Shown here piece by piece: positions 9,388-19,634 of a DNA stretch of 64,000 nt. The DNA is from Mesostigma viride (Eukaryota; Streptophyta; Mesostigmatophyceae; Mesostigmatales; Mesostigmataceae), in assembly GCA_009746045.1 (NCBI GenBank), contig RPFO01000080.1, positions 5,381,556-5,445,555 on the forward strand. Reading direction: 5' to 3'. Below the pieces are notes generated by a model. The model did not search any database. It was not told the DNA's origin and saw only the letters and a program-made list of their open reading frames with translations. Made by a program: the position numbers and the translations under genes. How positions within the stretch are numbered: the stretch's first letter is position 1; each line of letters begins with the position of its first letter.

Positions 9388-9950
9388 TGTTACGCCCTGG
9401 CTCCTCTCTATTCCCAAACGCCTAGCCTGACTTCACCTAAACTAGTGAGGGTACCTAGTGATGAGGAGCTATGTTGTGGAAAGACCTGGGACGTCGACTC
9501 TGTTCTCAATGCATTCTATTATAATACGCCATACACCGAATAAAACCAGGGTACTACGAAGGAAACAATACTACACTGCCATGACCCTAGCTAATATGTG
9601 TTAATTCATAACACACGCCGGGTGCCATTCACGAAGGACAACTGCTGCATAAATGATCGCCGACAGGCGTGTATGCTCGGGCCGACATCGACCCTCGCCT
9701 ACAGGACCAACGCACGTCCACAAGGTTCACACGCAGGATAAAAGGACCACTACTAAAGTTCGCAGCGCGGCGCGACTGCACCGAACCACCATACTGTACA
9801 ATTGCCACGTCACAAGGCCCGGTACCGACCGGCCAAAAGGTCCTAACTACACGTAAGCCTAGGAAAGTGAGCGAACTGTTCCGGAATGGCTGAGGCAACA
9901 AAGGACCTAATTTACGTCCGTAACAACAACAAAAGTTACGCGACGTAACA
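9388..9950 (-). repeat. gypsy 3' LTR (left copy)
   Basis: 563 bases, bounded by the inverted ends TGTTACG and CGTAACA. It matches 16663-17225 without a difference that I could find. Confidence 0.96.
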
Positions 9951-9961
9951 CCTCCCCCCCC
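9951..9961 (-). promoter_or_regulatory. gypsy polypurine tract
   Basis: A run of G on the minus strand (CCTCCCCCCCC as written) directly precedes the 3' LTR, as expected for the plus-strand primer. Confidence 0.65.
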
Positions 9962-11105
9962 ACAAAGGTAGGGAGCCCTCTCCCTACGTACAGGGAGGAG
10001 ACCAAAGGGGTAGGAATAACCTAACGCACCCAACAAAAGCCTAACACAATCGACTAACCATCCAAGGCCCAAAGCAAAAACATGTTAACCTCGGGTCCAC
10101 CCCAAACGGTGTAGGGATCACCAGCACCACGCCGGGTGTGAGGCTCCCCTAACTGCCTTGCACGGAGGCTTGCCGGGAGGGACGGCACTAGGCAGGACAC
10201 GCGTAGGAAACAATGTTCACACTGAGGACAGAGAACGGCCAACCAACTGGCCAAGCCCAGAGGGCGACTCTATATACAGGAGGGACAACACCCTCAGGTC
10301 GGGCCTAGAGCCCTCTGTCTACACTCCAGTAGCCTGAAAAGTACCACGGGTGGCCAAAAAAAAAAACCGGTGATGAGCAACATCAAGAGGGTTGTCATGC
10401 CTGTCTACAGGGAGGAACACATCCTCCCAAACGCCATCAAGATACATGCCGAGGAAAGCCCAATAGTATTGATGATGTGTCAGGACCACCTGTCCACGGG
10501 CCCAGTCAAGGAACCCGCACTGAAACTAGCGCACGAAGGGCTCTGCCGACGGCAGAAGGAGGGCGCGTAGGAGGAATCGATAGAAGAACAGCTCACCACG
10601 AGCAACGGAGGTGAAAAACAAGTCCAGGAAACGCTCCACGTTGTCGGGCCACAGACGCACGTGCCGGATCTCACAACTCTCGCTAACACGCGTTACCGAA
10701 GCTGAGGACTTCCCAACATGAGCAATGCGCGGTTGGTGGATGACGGCGGCCGGAGGCGGGCGCGACGGAAGAAGCGGTGGCGGCAGGAGCGGCGACAGGG
10801 GAAGACGCCGTGGCCGGTCGGGCAGCTAGAGGTCCAATCACCCATGGCCGAATCATACGTATCCTCGGTAGTGTCAAACACCCACTTGCCCGTCGACGCC
10901 TTGCCCAAATCTGGATGACGCTAAGGCTCGGCCGGCTGAACAGGCGCGACGGAGGGAGCCACGGACGGAGCGACAGCGGCTGGCTGATCAGGCGTCGTCT
11001 GACATGATGGCTGCGGAGGGCGGGGGACAACCAACCGACCCACAGCCCGAGGAAATAACATGAAGGCAAGGAAGAAAAACAACTAGAGGTTGTGTAGGTT
11101 TTCAC
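9962..11105 (-). other. gypsy region downstream of integrase, unidentified
   Basis: About 1.1 kb lies between the integrase remains and the 3' LTR. Short minus-strand frames (for example 10683-11105 and 10480-10689) have no domain I recognise. I do not see a chromodomain or an envelope signature. It may be untranslated sequence or a decayed additional frame. Confidence 0.4.
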
Positions 11106-11249
11106 TCAACCAAACATAGGTAATCTTCCCAGTCACTAGTTACCAGACGGGTCCATTTACATAATGTCAAAGGGCTTCTTCTACCACTCTATTTAATCGC
11201 TCTACTAGGTGTGAGGAGGAGGAATGGTACGCAGTGCCAAACGCCACTT

Positions 11250-11900
11250 TAGTAGTAACCAAGAGCAGCAAAGAACTCTGTCCAAAAGTCCGAGGTAAAC
11301 AACTTGTTCTTATCAGAAATAAAATGCCCATGGTAACGATAAACGTTTAGAAGGTACAGCTGAGCACAGTCACTCGAGCAGTAAGCTCCAAGGGACAAGG
11401 GACAAGGTGACAACGTCTAGTAAGGCGGTCTACAAACACGAGGATCTGCGCATCAATTGCCTTTGGCATTCTTTTTAAAGGGGCCCACAAAATCCAGAAT
11501 AATGGAATCCCAAGGCAGTACAGGATCAGGGAGGGTACGAGGCTCGATCTGCTATCTGACCCACATTACTAGGTTTCATCTCCTGGCATGATTGGCATGT
11601 CCTACCAACATATTCATCCACATCAAGTGCTGAGGAGGGAGGGCCAGAAGTATGACGGGTTACCAAATCCCGCACACGCTTCCCGCCCTAGCTGGTGCAT
11701 GAGCAGCTAAATCATGTAACTCAAACAACAAGGACGAGCGGCAAATAAGGGGAAAACACAAACGCCATTGCAGAGGATCATCCTTTAACAGCACATACAA
11801 GAAGCCACCCACAAACTTGCACGGGTACTTCCCGAATTTCCGAGGGTGCGAGGATACTGCGACTAAAGCTTCCAGCTCTGTGGCCGTAAACACTGATAAG
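11250..11900 (-). pseudogene. gypsy integrase remnant
   Basis: The minus strand gives a zinc-module-like stretch (HDLAAHAPARAG near 11690-11720) and further on HGHFISDKNKLFTSDFW at about 11283-11335. The latter matches the SDRGxxFTSxFW block around the second catalytic Asp of gypsy integrases. Stops interrupt the frame. Order after RNase H supports the assignment. Confidence 0.7.
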
Positions 11901-12149
11901 ACGCTCTAAATCTGACGTAGGATTGGCTACCTAGGTATCTACATAAGGTTAACAAGACACCCACAACTTTACCAAAAAGAATTTTATTAGTATCCTCCCC
12001 CCCCACTGAGATGACAGGTGTGCCCTCACACCGAAGAGAAAGGCCCACATGAGAGAGGAGATCAGGAAAACGAACACAGGTATGGAAAAGGTATAGTCAG
12101 GACGTCGGGATAAAGCGTCAGGGACAATATTATCTACACCCTTGATGTA

Positions 12150-13126
12150 TTACAATTTAAAGGGGGCAAATTGCGCACGGAATTCCATCCACCGCGCTTG
12201 CCGAGGAGTGAGGTTAGGTTGTGACAGGAGGTGAATCAGAGGACGATGGTCGGTTTGAATAACCAACCGAGAAGGGTCAACATCACAAGGCTCACTGATA
12301 CAGACATCAAACTGGGCACCTTTAAGGAAATGTTGCCACGCATGACAGCAGTATACCACAGCCAATAACTCTTGTTGGTGAACAGGGTAGTTGCGATCAG
12401 CAGGTAACATAGTCCTAGAGATGTGTTCGATGTGTTGCAAACCATGACCTGGGTCTTGGAGGAGAACACCCCCAAGGGCTACCTTACTAGTCAGTAGCTA
12501 ATACAAACAGTTTCGAGGTATCTGGCAAGACGAGGACAGCAGTCTGCTGACAACAAAAACTTCAACCACGCAAAAAGGAAAGGACTATTTAGCTCACTCC
12601 TTCCTAGTCACCGTGATTGATAAGGAACCAAATTCTACGGTAGGAGGGGTCTCAATAGAGGAGGAAGAAAACCCCGTTCGCGGGTTGGAGAAGGTAAAGG
12701 AGTAAGAAATCTGTCAGGGATATGAAATGGAGAAGGAACAGCTTCTGTCGAATTGTAGGAGGACCTGCAGGACGAGGATGTATTCCTATGTCGGTTTGAC
12801 TATACCAAAGACATGAACTGCTGATGAATGTCTCTTTGATACCAAAGACAGAACTGCTGTGCTTCTTCAAAGAGGTGAAACTCCTTATACCTAATCACGT
12901 AGACGGAGGGGTTATTAATCACAATACGTGCATCAGCCCAAGAAAGGAAAATACTAGACCATGAGGAAGTGATGTCTGCATAGTACTTTGCACGGCTATT
13001 ATCATAATCAACTTTACAATAGTCTGTAATTAGGCTAAATTTGCCATTGGGCAGAGGGACTAGCAAAATACTGGTAGAATATGGGGAATTACTAGGATCC
13101 CTTAAATCTGCTTCTAATAACGACAC
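12150..13126 (-). pseudogene. gypsy reverse transcriptase and RNase H remnant
   Basis: 13126-12800 starts with an SPYSTSILLVPLPNGKFSL-like block, recalling the SPYASPVVLVKKKDG motif that opens gypsy reverse transcriptase. 12440-12150 carries RNYPVHQQELLAVVY and TDHRPLIHLL, the RNase H blocks, ending in LTPRQARWMEF. The position of the RNase H TDAS block (near 12485-12500) reads TD followed by two stops. The YxDD region is not readable in one frame. The copy cannot make a working enzyme. Confidence 0.82.
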
Positions 13127-13710
13127 AAGTAGTATTTGTTATAACTCTTATAATTCGGAGGGGCCCATACGAATGATACGATACATCGGAGAAAACCACC
13201 CGAGGAGGAGGGTATGAGGGAGTCTTTTCTTCAAAGACCCGACAGGAATCTATAATAGACATGTAACGGAATTTATTGGTAAGACACGGAGGAACATACG
13301 CAATAAAACATATATTGTCATTGTTGGTCATTAATGACCAGCCATAGGTCATACTGGAGGATCACCGGGTAACTCAATAGGGGTTACATCTACTAAGGAT
13401 AAATTCTCTACCTTACATTGTCGTTCCGAGGCTTATTATTCTGATTTGGCACGCCGCAAAGGTGAAAACCATTTGCGTTCATCTTACTATAACCATGGTG
13501 TCATGTTCTCGTCAGAAGGCAACAAATGTGAAAACGCTAGTTGCCCAAATCTGAGATTCCGCGGAACACTGAAAGTAAGAAAGCCTAGAAGCTACCAGCA
13601 AGGAATCGAACCTAGGACCATAGTGTTATAATTAATAGTGATTTTATGGCCTTGATGCCAATCTAAGCCCTACAAAATATCAACAATCGTTATAGGGCCT
13701 ATGGTCGCCA

Positions 13711-14049
13711 CTAATTTAATCTGGCGACCCTGAAGAATGAGGAGTGGTAAGGATACAGTCCCCTGAGAGTGACTAGTGCGACCATCAGCATATATAGTGC
13801 AGAGTCACATGAGAGGCAGGAGGGATAGCTCTTATGTAATCCTAGTCTCCTAACAAGGGCCTCGCTCACAAAGGAGGTGGCAGCCCCACTATCTACGAGG
13901 ACAGAAACATTGAGGATACCATGAGGGTGCAGAAGAGGGTCTACTACGGTAGTAGGAGCGGTAAGGCCACCATTTAGACACATCAAAGGACGAACACGTA
14001 GGGGTGCAGAGGATGCAGCATCCACAGTAGTGACAAAACAGGTAAACAA
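13711..14049 (-). pseudogene. gypsy aspartic protease segment
   Basis: A 112-residue minus frame contains VLVDSGAATSFVSEALV, the retropepsin active-site strand with the catalytic Asp in DSG. It lies between the gag zinc-knuckle region and reverse transcriptase, as expected. The second half of the protease (ILG block) is not clear in this frame. Confidence 0.8.
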
Positions 14050-14269
14050 AGATTTTCTGAGCTTGGGGTACTAGCTGAGGACCTTACCAGGCTACACCCT
14101 GCTGACAGCTCTATTGTTTTCCCTCCCCCCCCACATCATCCAAGGGAACGAACCCTGGAGGAAACCCCGGTGAGAAAGCCATTGTTGGAGAATCACGAGG
14201 GTATTGAGAGGGGACGGCATCCTGATCAGAATGGGGATTCACTAAGGAGCCTGTCTGTACAGCATTTAA

Positions 14270-15820
14270 CCTAGAGGGTTAAGGAGCAGAAGAGGAACGA
14301 CCAGAGGGTGGGCGAAGGGGAGAGGCTCGCTGAGAAGTACGCGGAGGGCGGGCATTGGGATGAGGGGGGGGGGCCAAAAGGAAACTTGGGGCACTCCCCC
14401 CTAAGATGGCCCACCTCCTGATGTAGTGATAACACGTGACGTGAGACACATCCAATGCAGATATATCTGTAACACAAATATCTAATTCTTCTACATATGC
14501 CTCTTCTTCTTCAGGAGTGAGGACAAGGTTATGGACCCTAGTACACACAGGAGCATGAGCATACATAAAATCAGCAACACGGAGGAGATGGGTAGGAACA
14601 GCAGCCAGAGGAAGGTCACGAAAACTATACGCAAAAAACTGTTTCTTAACTTCACGCAAGAGGTTTTATTAAGACCTTGCAAGAAGCGAGCACGGACTTC
14701 CGCACCCGAGAGGTCTCGAATGCGTACCATCTGGGCATCAAATTCCCATTGCTATTCCCTATAAGTTTCATTGCCTTGCTCGAGGGATCCAAATCTAAGG
14801 CGCTCTTGCCAGTCAGCGTCTGGAGGCACTACATGATTTTCCAATCTCCTAATTAAACAATTATGCTACTGAGTTAGGGTATGCATGGGACGCGAGGGAC
14901 TCACAGTGAACAAGGGTGGCAAGGGCAGGAGCCACACACGTGGTAAGGTAATGAGGGACAAGAACAGCATCAGGGAGTTTCCACCTATAATATTGTTCCC
15001 AAGAGGCCGTCTACTGAGAGAGGAGCATAAGAAAGGTGAAAAACTAGCTGCTGAGGGGTAGACTAATATCTAACTTAGGCACACTAGCAAAGGTGGGAAG
15101 GAGAGGGGGCTTAGATGCACGAGAAGGATCAGTTTTATCCATAGGCCCACTCTACTCCACAGGCACATACTCAGGCAGTAACAAATTATGAGGAGCATGA
15201 TAGGTCTTAGGAAGAGGACGTGAGGGCACCACAGAGTCAGGGTGGTGACCAGAGGTGTGAGGAACAGTATATGCTTCTCTGATTGTGGAATAGGAAAAAT
15301 GATCATAGTTTTTATCATGGAGAGGCATGGTGCTAAAATCCTGATTAATCTCTAGCTCTGCTACACGTGAGGGGATTTGGGCTGCCTCATAGGCCGTATC
15401 AGGGTATGCCCAGGAAGCAAGAGGATGTGTAGGAACGGCAGTAGGATACCCAGTAGGGCCCACAGGAGCGAGACTACGTACAATACGAGGGGCTGGCACC
15501 TGAGGAGCCTGAGAGGGGACAGACACAGAGGGCTTCCCAGAATTAACAGGAGGAATAGCAGAGGCTGGGGCAGTAGACCTAGCACATGCCTCAAACGTAG
15601 TAGGAGGAATAATAGGTGAACGGTGAAAGGACGGAGTAGAGGTAGTACTGTCAGAACGTACACTCTGAGACGGAGGACTCAAGTGATGGACAGTGTCCAA
15701 GGAATCACGTCTATTACCCATAGCCAATTGAGGAGTACTAGAATTAACACCAGGAGTAACACCTGAGGAACGTTGGTTAATGGGAGACATACCCCCACCA
15801 AGAGACGTTTGCGAGGACAT
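14270..15820 (-). pseudogene. gypsy Gag, frameshifted
   Basis: 15820-15152 is an open minus frame of 222 residues, rich in Ser, Pro and Thr, starting about 0.84 kb from the 5' LTR. Further frames at 14730-14279 continue into a zinc-knuckle-like end: CYHY in one frame and GHLRGECP in the next, so a shift splits the knuckle. The N-terminus has no domain I recognise; the assignment rests on position and the knuckle. Confidence 0.65.
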
Positions 15821-16649
15821 GTTTGAGGTGCAAAGGAAAGAAATACACTGGACGAGGAAAGGTTAAAAAGCTGAACAAGGATAAGATAAAAATCTGGTCA
15901 AGGACAAAATAAAAATCTGACCAAAGCTAAAATAAAATCAGATCAAGGATAAAAGAAAATCAGGTCAAGGAGGAAATAAAATCAGATCAAATGGGGCATG
16001 ACCAAGAAAACAAAGGGGAGTGGCTACCACTTCAGCAAGGAAAAGGAAGGAATGATTTAAAATCTGATCAAGGAGAAAATAAAAAGGAAACAAAGGAAAA
16101 CACACATGCATTATTGTAGCTTATTGTTACCGAAATGCCGAGGACGCCTGAAACCAGCGCCCGTTGGTAAATAAACATCCGGCTCCAGATTCTGCACGAG
16201 AAAGCACATAAGAAAACACAGCAGCATGCACGGAAAAGAGGTGTAGTCTAAAGAGACGCTAATCGTCCCACTATCAAGCCCTATTGAACCGTCAATCCTA
16301 GCTAACGTAATCAAACAACATTCAAAGGAAACGCGTGTATACACAGGAAGAAAAGGAGCTAACCCACTGAACCGGCTAACCCACTAGCTAACGTCAAACA
16401 GCACCCAGCAAGGAAATGCACACACAGAGGGAAAAGGAAAAGAAGCTAGCTACGTGAGGAGTTCATCCGCTTTGAGCAGGTCTAACTTCTAGGCAGGGCG
16501 TGTCCCGAATCGGGCAGCACTACCCCCCTAGCTTGCAGGCGACCCGCCCATTACCTGTCAAGAGGTTGTCTTCTTCTGTGCCCTGGCCGCGGAAGGTCTC
16601 TGGCGTATAAGGTGAGTGCAAGGGAATATCGTCGCGTCCACCTAAACTA

Positions 16650-16661
16650 TCTCCGATACCA
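16650..16661 (-). promoter_or_regulatory. gypsy primer binding site, initiator Met-tRNA type
   Basis: On the minus strand TGGTATCGGAGA begins one base after the 5' LTR end. It matches TGGTATCAGAGC, the site complementary to plant initiator Met-tRNA, at 10 of 12 positions. Confidence 0.75.
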
Positions 16662-16662
16662 T

Positions 16663-17225
16663 TGTTACGCCCTGGCTCCTCTCTATTCCCAAACGCCTAG
16701 CCTGACTTCACCTAAACTAGTGAGGGTACCTAGTGATGAGGAGCTATGTTGTGGAAAGACCTGGGACGTCGACTCTGTTCTCAATGCATTCTATTATAAT
16801 ACGCCATACACCGAATAAAACCAGGGTACTACGAAGGAAACAATACTACACTGCCATGACCCTAGCTAATATGTGTTAATTCATAACACACGCCGGGTGC
16901 CATTCACGAAGGACAACTGCTGCATAAATGATCGCCGACAGGCGTGTATGCTCGGGCCGACATCGACCCTCGCCTACAGGACCAACGCACGTCCACAAGG
17001 TTCACACGCAGGATAAAAGGACCACTACTAAAGTTCGCAGCGCGGCGCGACTGCACCGAACCACCATACTGTACAATTGCCACGTCACAAGGCCCGGTAC
17101 CGACCGGCCAAAAGGTCCTAACTACACGTAAGCCTAGGAAAGTGAGCGAACTGTTCCGGAATGGCTGAGGCAACAAAGGACCTAATTTACGTCCGTAACA
17201 ACAACAAAAGTTACGCGACGTAACA
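16663..17225 (-). repeat. gypsy 5' LTR (right copy)
   Basis: 563 bases with TGTTACG/CGTAACA ends. On the minus strand this copy lies upstream of gag and next to the primer binding site, so it is the 5' LTR. Confidence 0.96.
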
Positions 17226-17760
17226 CGTTGTCCTGTGATTATGCAGTAGCTAGGTCGTGTAGGTTAATAAGCCCAAGTAGCTGTTCGTGAAAGGCCGGTT
17301 TGTACGGGATTGTGGATGCGCCATCATATGTCCAGATTAAAATCACCCATCAATATGATCTCCAGGCCGTGGGAAATTATGGCCTGGATCATCTGAAACA
17401 TGTCTTTGTTGTTCAGCTGGGTCGGTGGGGGCGTAAATTGAGAGAAGATACCCTTGCTTGCTACCCCAGGTAATGTGTTATGTGCTGGCGTACCCAGCGG
17501 CCCTGCCATAATAGAGCCGCCGCCGTATAGATCTACCGGTCGGGACCAAGACAGGCAGGTGAGGTGTGAGGGAGCCGTTTTTCGGTATTGAATCAAAGCT
17601 GTGCTCCCGCCTGGGTTCCTCGTGCCCAAGCCCATCGACTCTCACTATTAGGAGCTTAGGGTGCTCTGACTGCTTTGTTAGCCGTGACCCCCAGGCCTTG
17701 GATTAATTTTATGCTCCTGCAAGCCAAGCCAGATCTCATGAGCTGGGCCGCTGCATGTAG
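17226..17760 (-). pseudogene. LINE-B APE-type endonuclease, N-terminal part
   Basis: The minus frame 17635-17324 ends in LMGDFNLDI, the GDFN block of apurinic-type endonucleases found in LINEs. Further upstream IWLGLQEHK (about 17720-17745) fits the catalytic Glu block (compare LGIQEHR in LINE-A). The domain continues on the far side of the gypsy element at 9387. The 5' limit near 17760 is where helicase-like sequence takes over; I could not place it exactly. Confidence 0.82.
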
Positions 17761-17764
17761 CCCT

Positions 17765-18895
17765 AAGGGAGAGAAGATCGTCATCTCTCCCTTACACAAG
17801 TGGCGTACGCGGAACATCTGTTGGAGCATAGTATTATTAGTATATACTCAGCGTATCCAGGTGCGTTGATGAATCCTGCAACCATGCTATCAATAGTATG
17901 CAAAGTGTATGAGACTCCTACTGTGATTGTGGGGGAGATGATCAAAAGGGCCAAGTAACCCTCCCAGGCGCAGTTTGCACCTTCTTCAATGTCTTTCTTT
18001 GGTGTTTCTTTTGTGTACGATTTCCACTTTTAAGTTTCTAGGACATCTTTCAATACCTCACAAATCACATTCACAGCCCAAGCAGCAGACATTGGACAGA
18101 ACACCTTCTCCCCTGCTAGTAACCTCCTTTTACACTCCTCGATTATCTGGCTGGCCGGGAAATAAACACGGCCTTCCATATTTTTTTGCAATCGATGTCA
18201 ACCCACCTTAACGTCCTATTTGTGGGGCGTTGAAAAGTGTTCACAGATGCTTTGATGCTGTCTATTGGTCTGTGAGACGCGATGAACTTGTACACCTTCG
18301 CAGTCACGGTGGCGTCTAGCGCGATGAGAACCTTGGCCTTTTCCACAATTTCTACACACCTCCTCACCACCTCGCGTTTGTTCCTTAGGTGGCTGCCAGA
18401 AAGTGCGGTGAGGGTGTTATAAATCTCGTCAAGTATCACAACATCGAATTGCCGTGAACATTGGCAAGGCGTAATATAATGAGTTTAGGACGATGAGGAC
18501 CCTAGGATCTTTGATGTAGCCAGCCACCGCGACGTGTGAGGTAGTGGTGGAAGTTTGGGTCGCTGTACAGGGCTCTGAAAGCAGAGTCTTCCCAAATCCA
18601 GGTCTTACCAGCCTCGCCCAACTTGTGATAGTTCCTGTCTTCTTCCTTTGAAAGACTGATGTTGGCCACTACGCAGAGGATGCGAAGTTCTGGAAATCTG
18701 CGCACGAACTCATTTTACCATCTCACGAACACTCTCTGATTTTCCAGTGCCGCAATTGGACTGGATAAAGTGAGTGAGCTTTTTGTCATCGTCTGCATCA
18801 GTCCTTGAAAAGTTTGGCCATGCTTTCAACATCGAACGGCTTGATTTTTTCGAGAGAATAAGACTCTCCAAAGGGAACTGTATCAGCCACGAACT
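17765..18895 (-). pseudogene. Origin-binding helicase (Herpes_ori_bp type) remnant
   Basis: Read right to left on the minus strand: an N-terminal segment, a Walker A block SNCGTGKSESV (about 18745-18775), a Walker B block VVILDEIYNTL (about 18410-18440), then KVLIALDATVTAKVY (about 18305-18350). A C-terminal helicase stretch with SPTITVGVSY (about 17895-17925) and an RVRHLCKGEM segment (about 17780-17810) follow. This set and order match replication-origin-binding helicases known from large DNA viruses and some virus-derived elements in protist genomes. Stops and at least three frame changes break it. The upstream end is cut by a LINE-A tail, the downstream end by LINE-B. I infer a fossil of a virus-like element; a cellular SF2 helicase is a less likely alternative. 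Confidence 0.72.
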
Positions 18896-18899
18896 ATGC

Positions 18900-19025
18900 G
18901 CATTAATTAATTAACTGTGCCAACTAGCTAGATAGCTAGTCATCATCCATTCCATCCCATTTCCATCCCATGCTGAGAACTTATGCTCACGCGACGCAGT
19001 CTATGTGTAAATGGATTAATGGTGC
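18900..19025 (+). mobile_element. Short LINE-A tail fragment
   Basis: CATCCATTCCATCCCAT and TTATGCTCACGCGACGCAGT match the last 80 bases of the LINE-A 3' end, with TTAATTAATTAA just to the left. It is a very short, rearranged remnant. Confidence 0.55.
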
Positions 19026-19634
19026 ACCCAGGGTGCCAGAACGACCCAAACCCTGCTTCCTGACGTCATATGACATTTGGTTCACTAATGCAGGGCACAA
19101 ATCCTCCATGAGTAGAGGCATTTAGTTAGGTCCACTTCAACCCCGGCCCCCAATGCATGCATGGTGCCTCACGAGAAAACTGTGCATGCTTCGCCATGAC
19201 CAATCCCAATGCGGTGCAAGCCCAGATGCCTAGAACCAGCCTGAAGCCCCATCTGATTCCAACGCTGACCTTATTTCCCTTGGACCAGGGCACCAGACAT
19301 GCACCAGTCACTAGTTTTCTAGATAAAAAACTTACATGATTTGGCATGGTCCTCAGTACATAAAAATACAGATATAAAAGCAAATTCAACACCAAGGATC
19401 ATGACATTCACACAGCGCAGCAGCTGACTGTCATGATCGTCAAGGCAACTGCACATAAACATTGGCCACTAAAAAAACTCACTGATCTGAATGCCAAAAT
19501 AGGGCGCAGGTCTGACAAGATTACAATTATTTTGCTTTATGACTTTTCATCATCAAAACTATGCCACCTTGTCAGTCACTGTCAGAAATAAACAGAGTTT
19601 TCCTGCAGCACCAAGAACAACTCAAAGGCATAAG
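19026..19634. other. Intergenic / 3' flank of the LRR gene
   Basis: No gene seen. On the minus strand this is downstream of the LRR stop codon and probably includes its 3' untranslated region. TGTAA, the polyadenylation signal of many green algae, occurs on the minus strand near 19335, which is only suggestive. Confidence 0.4.

Larger units (their letters stand above)
9388..17225 (-). mobile_element. Ty3/gypsy LTR retrotransposon, complete but coding-defective
   Basis: Two 563-base LTRs, identical as far as I can compare by eye, bound a 6.7-kb interior whose minus strand reads gag, protease, reverse transcriptase, RNase H and integrase in that order. This is the gypsy arrangement. The 5-bp target duplication CGTTG is present at 9383-9387 and 17226-17230. 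A primer site resembling initiator Met-tRNA and a G-rich polypurine tract are in place. The coding frames are broken by stops and shifts. The element interrupts the LINE-B endonuclease, whose sequence continues on both sides. Confidence 0.95.

Noticed and set aside
13560-13680. tRNA-like stretch on the minus strand with a GGTTCGATTCC box
   Set aside because: No complete cloverleaf could be folded by eye; it lies inside the gypsy interior and is most likely chance.
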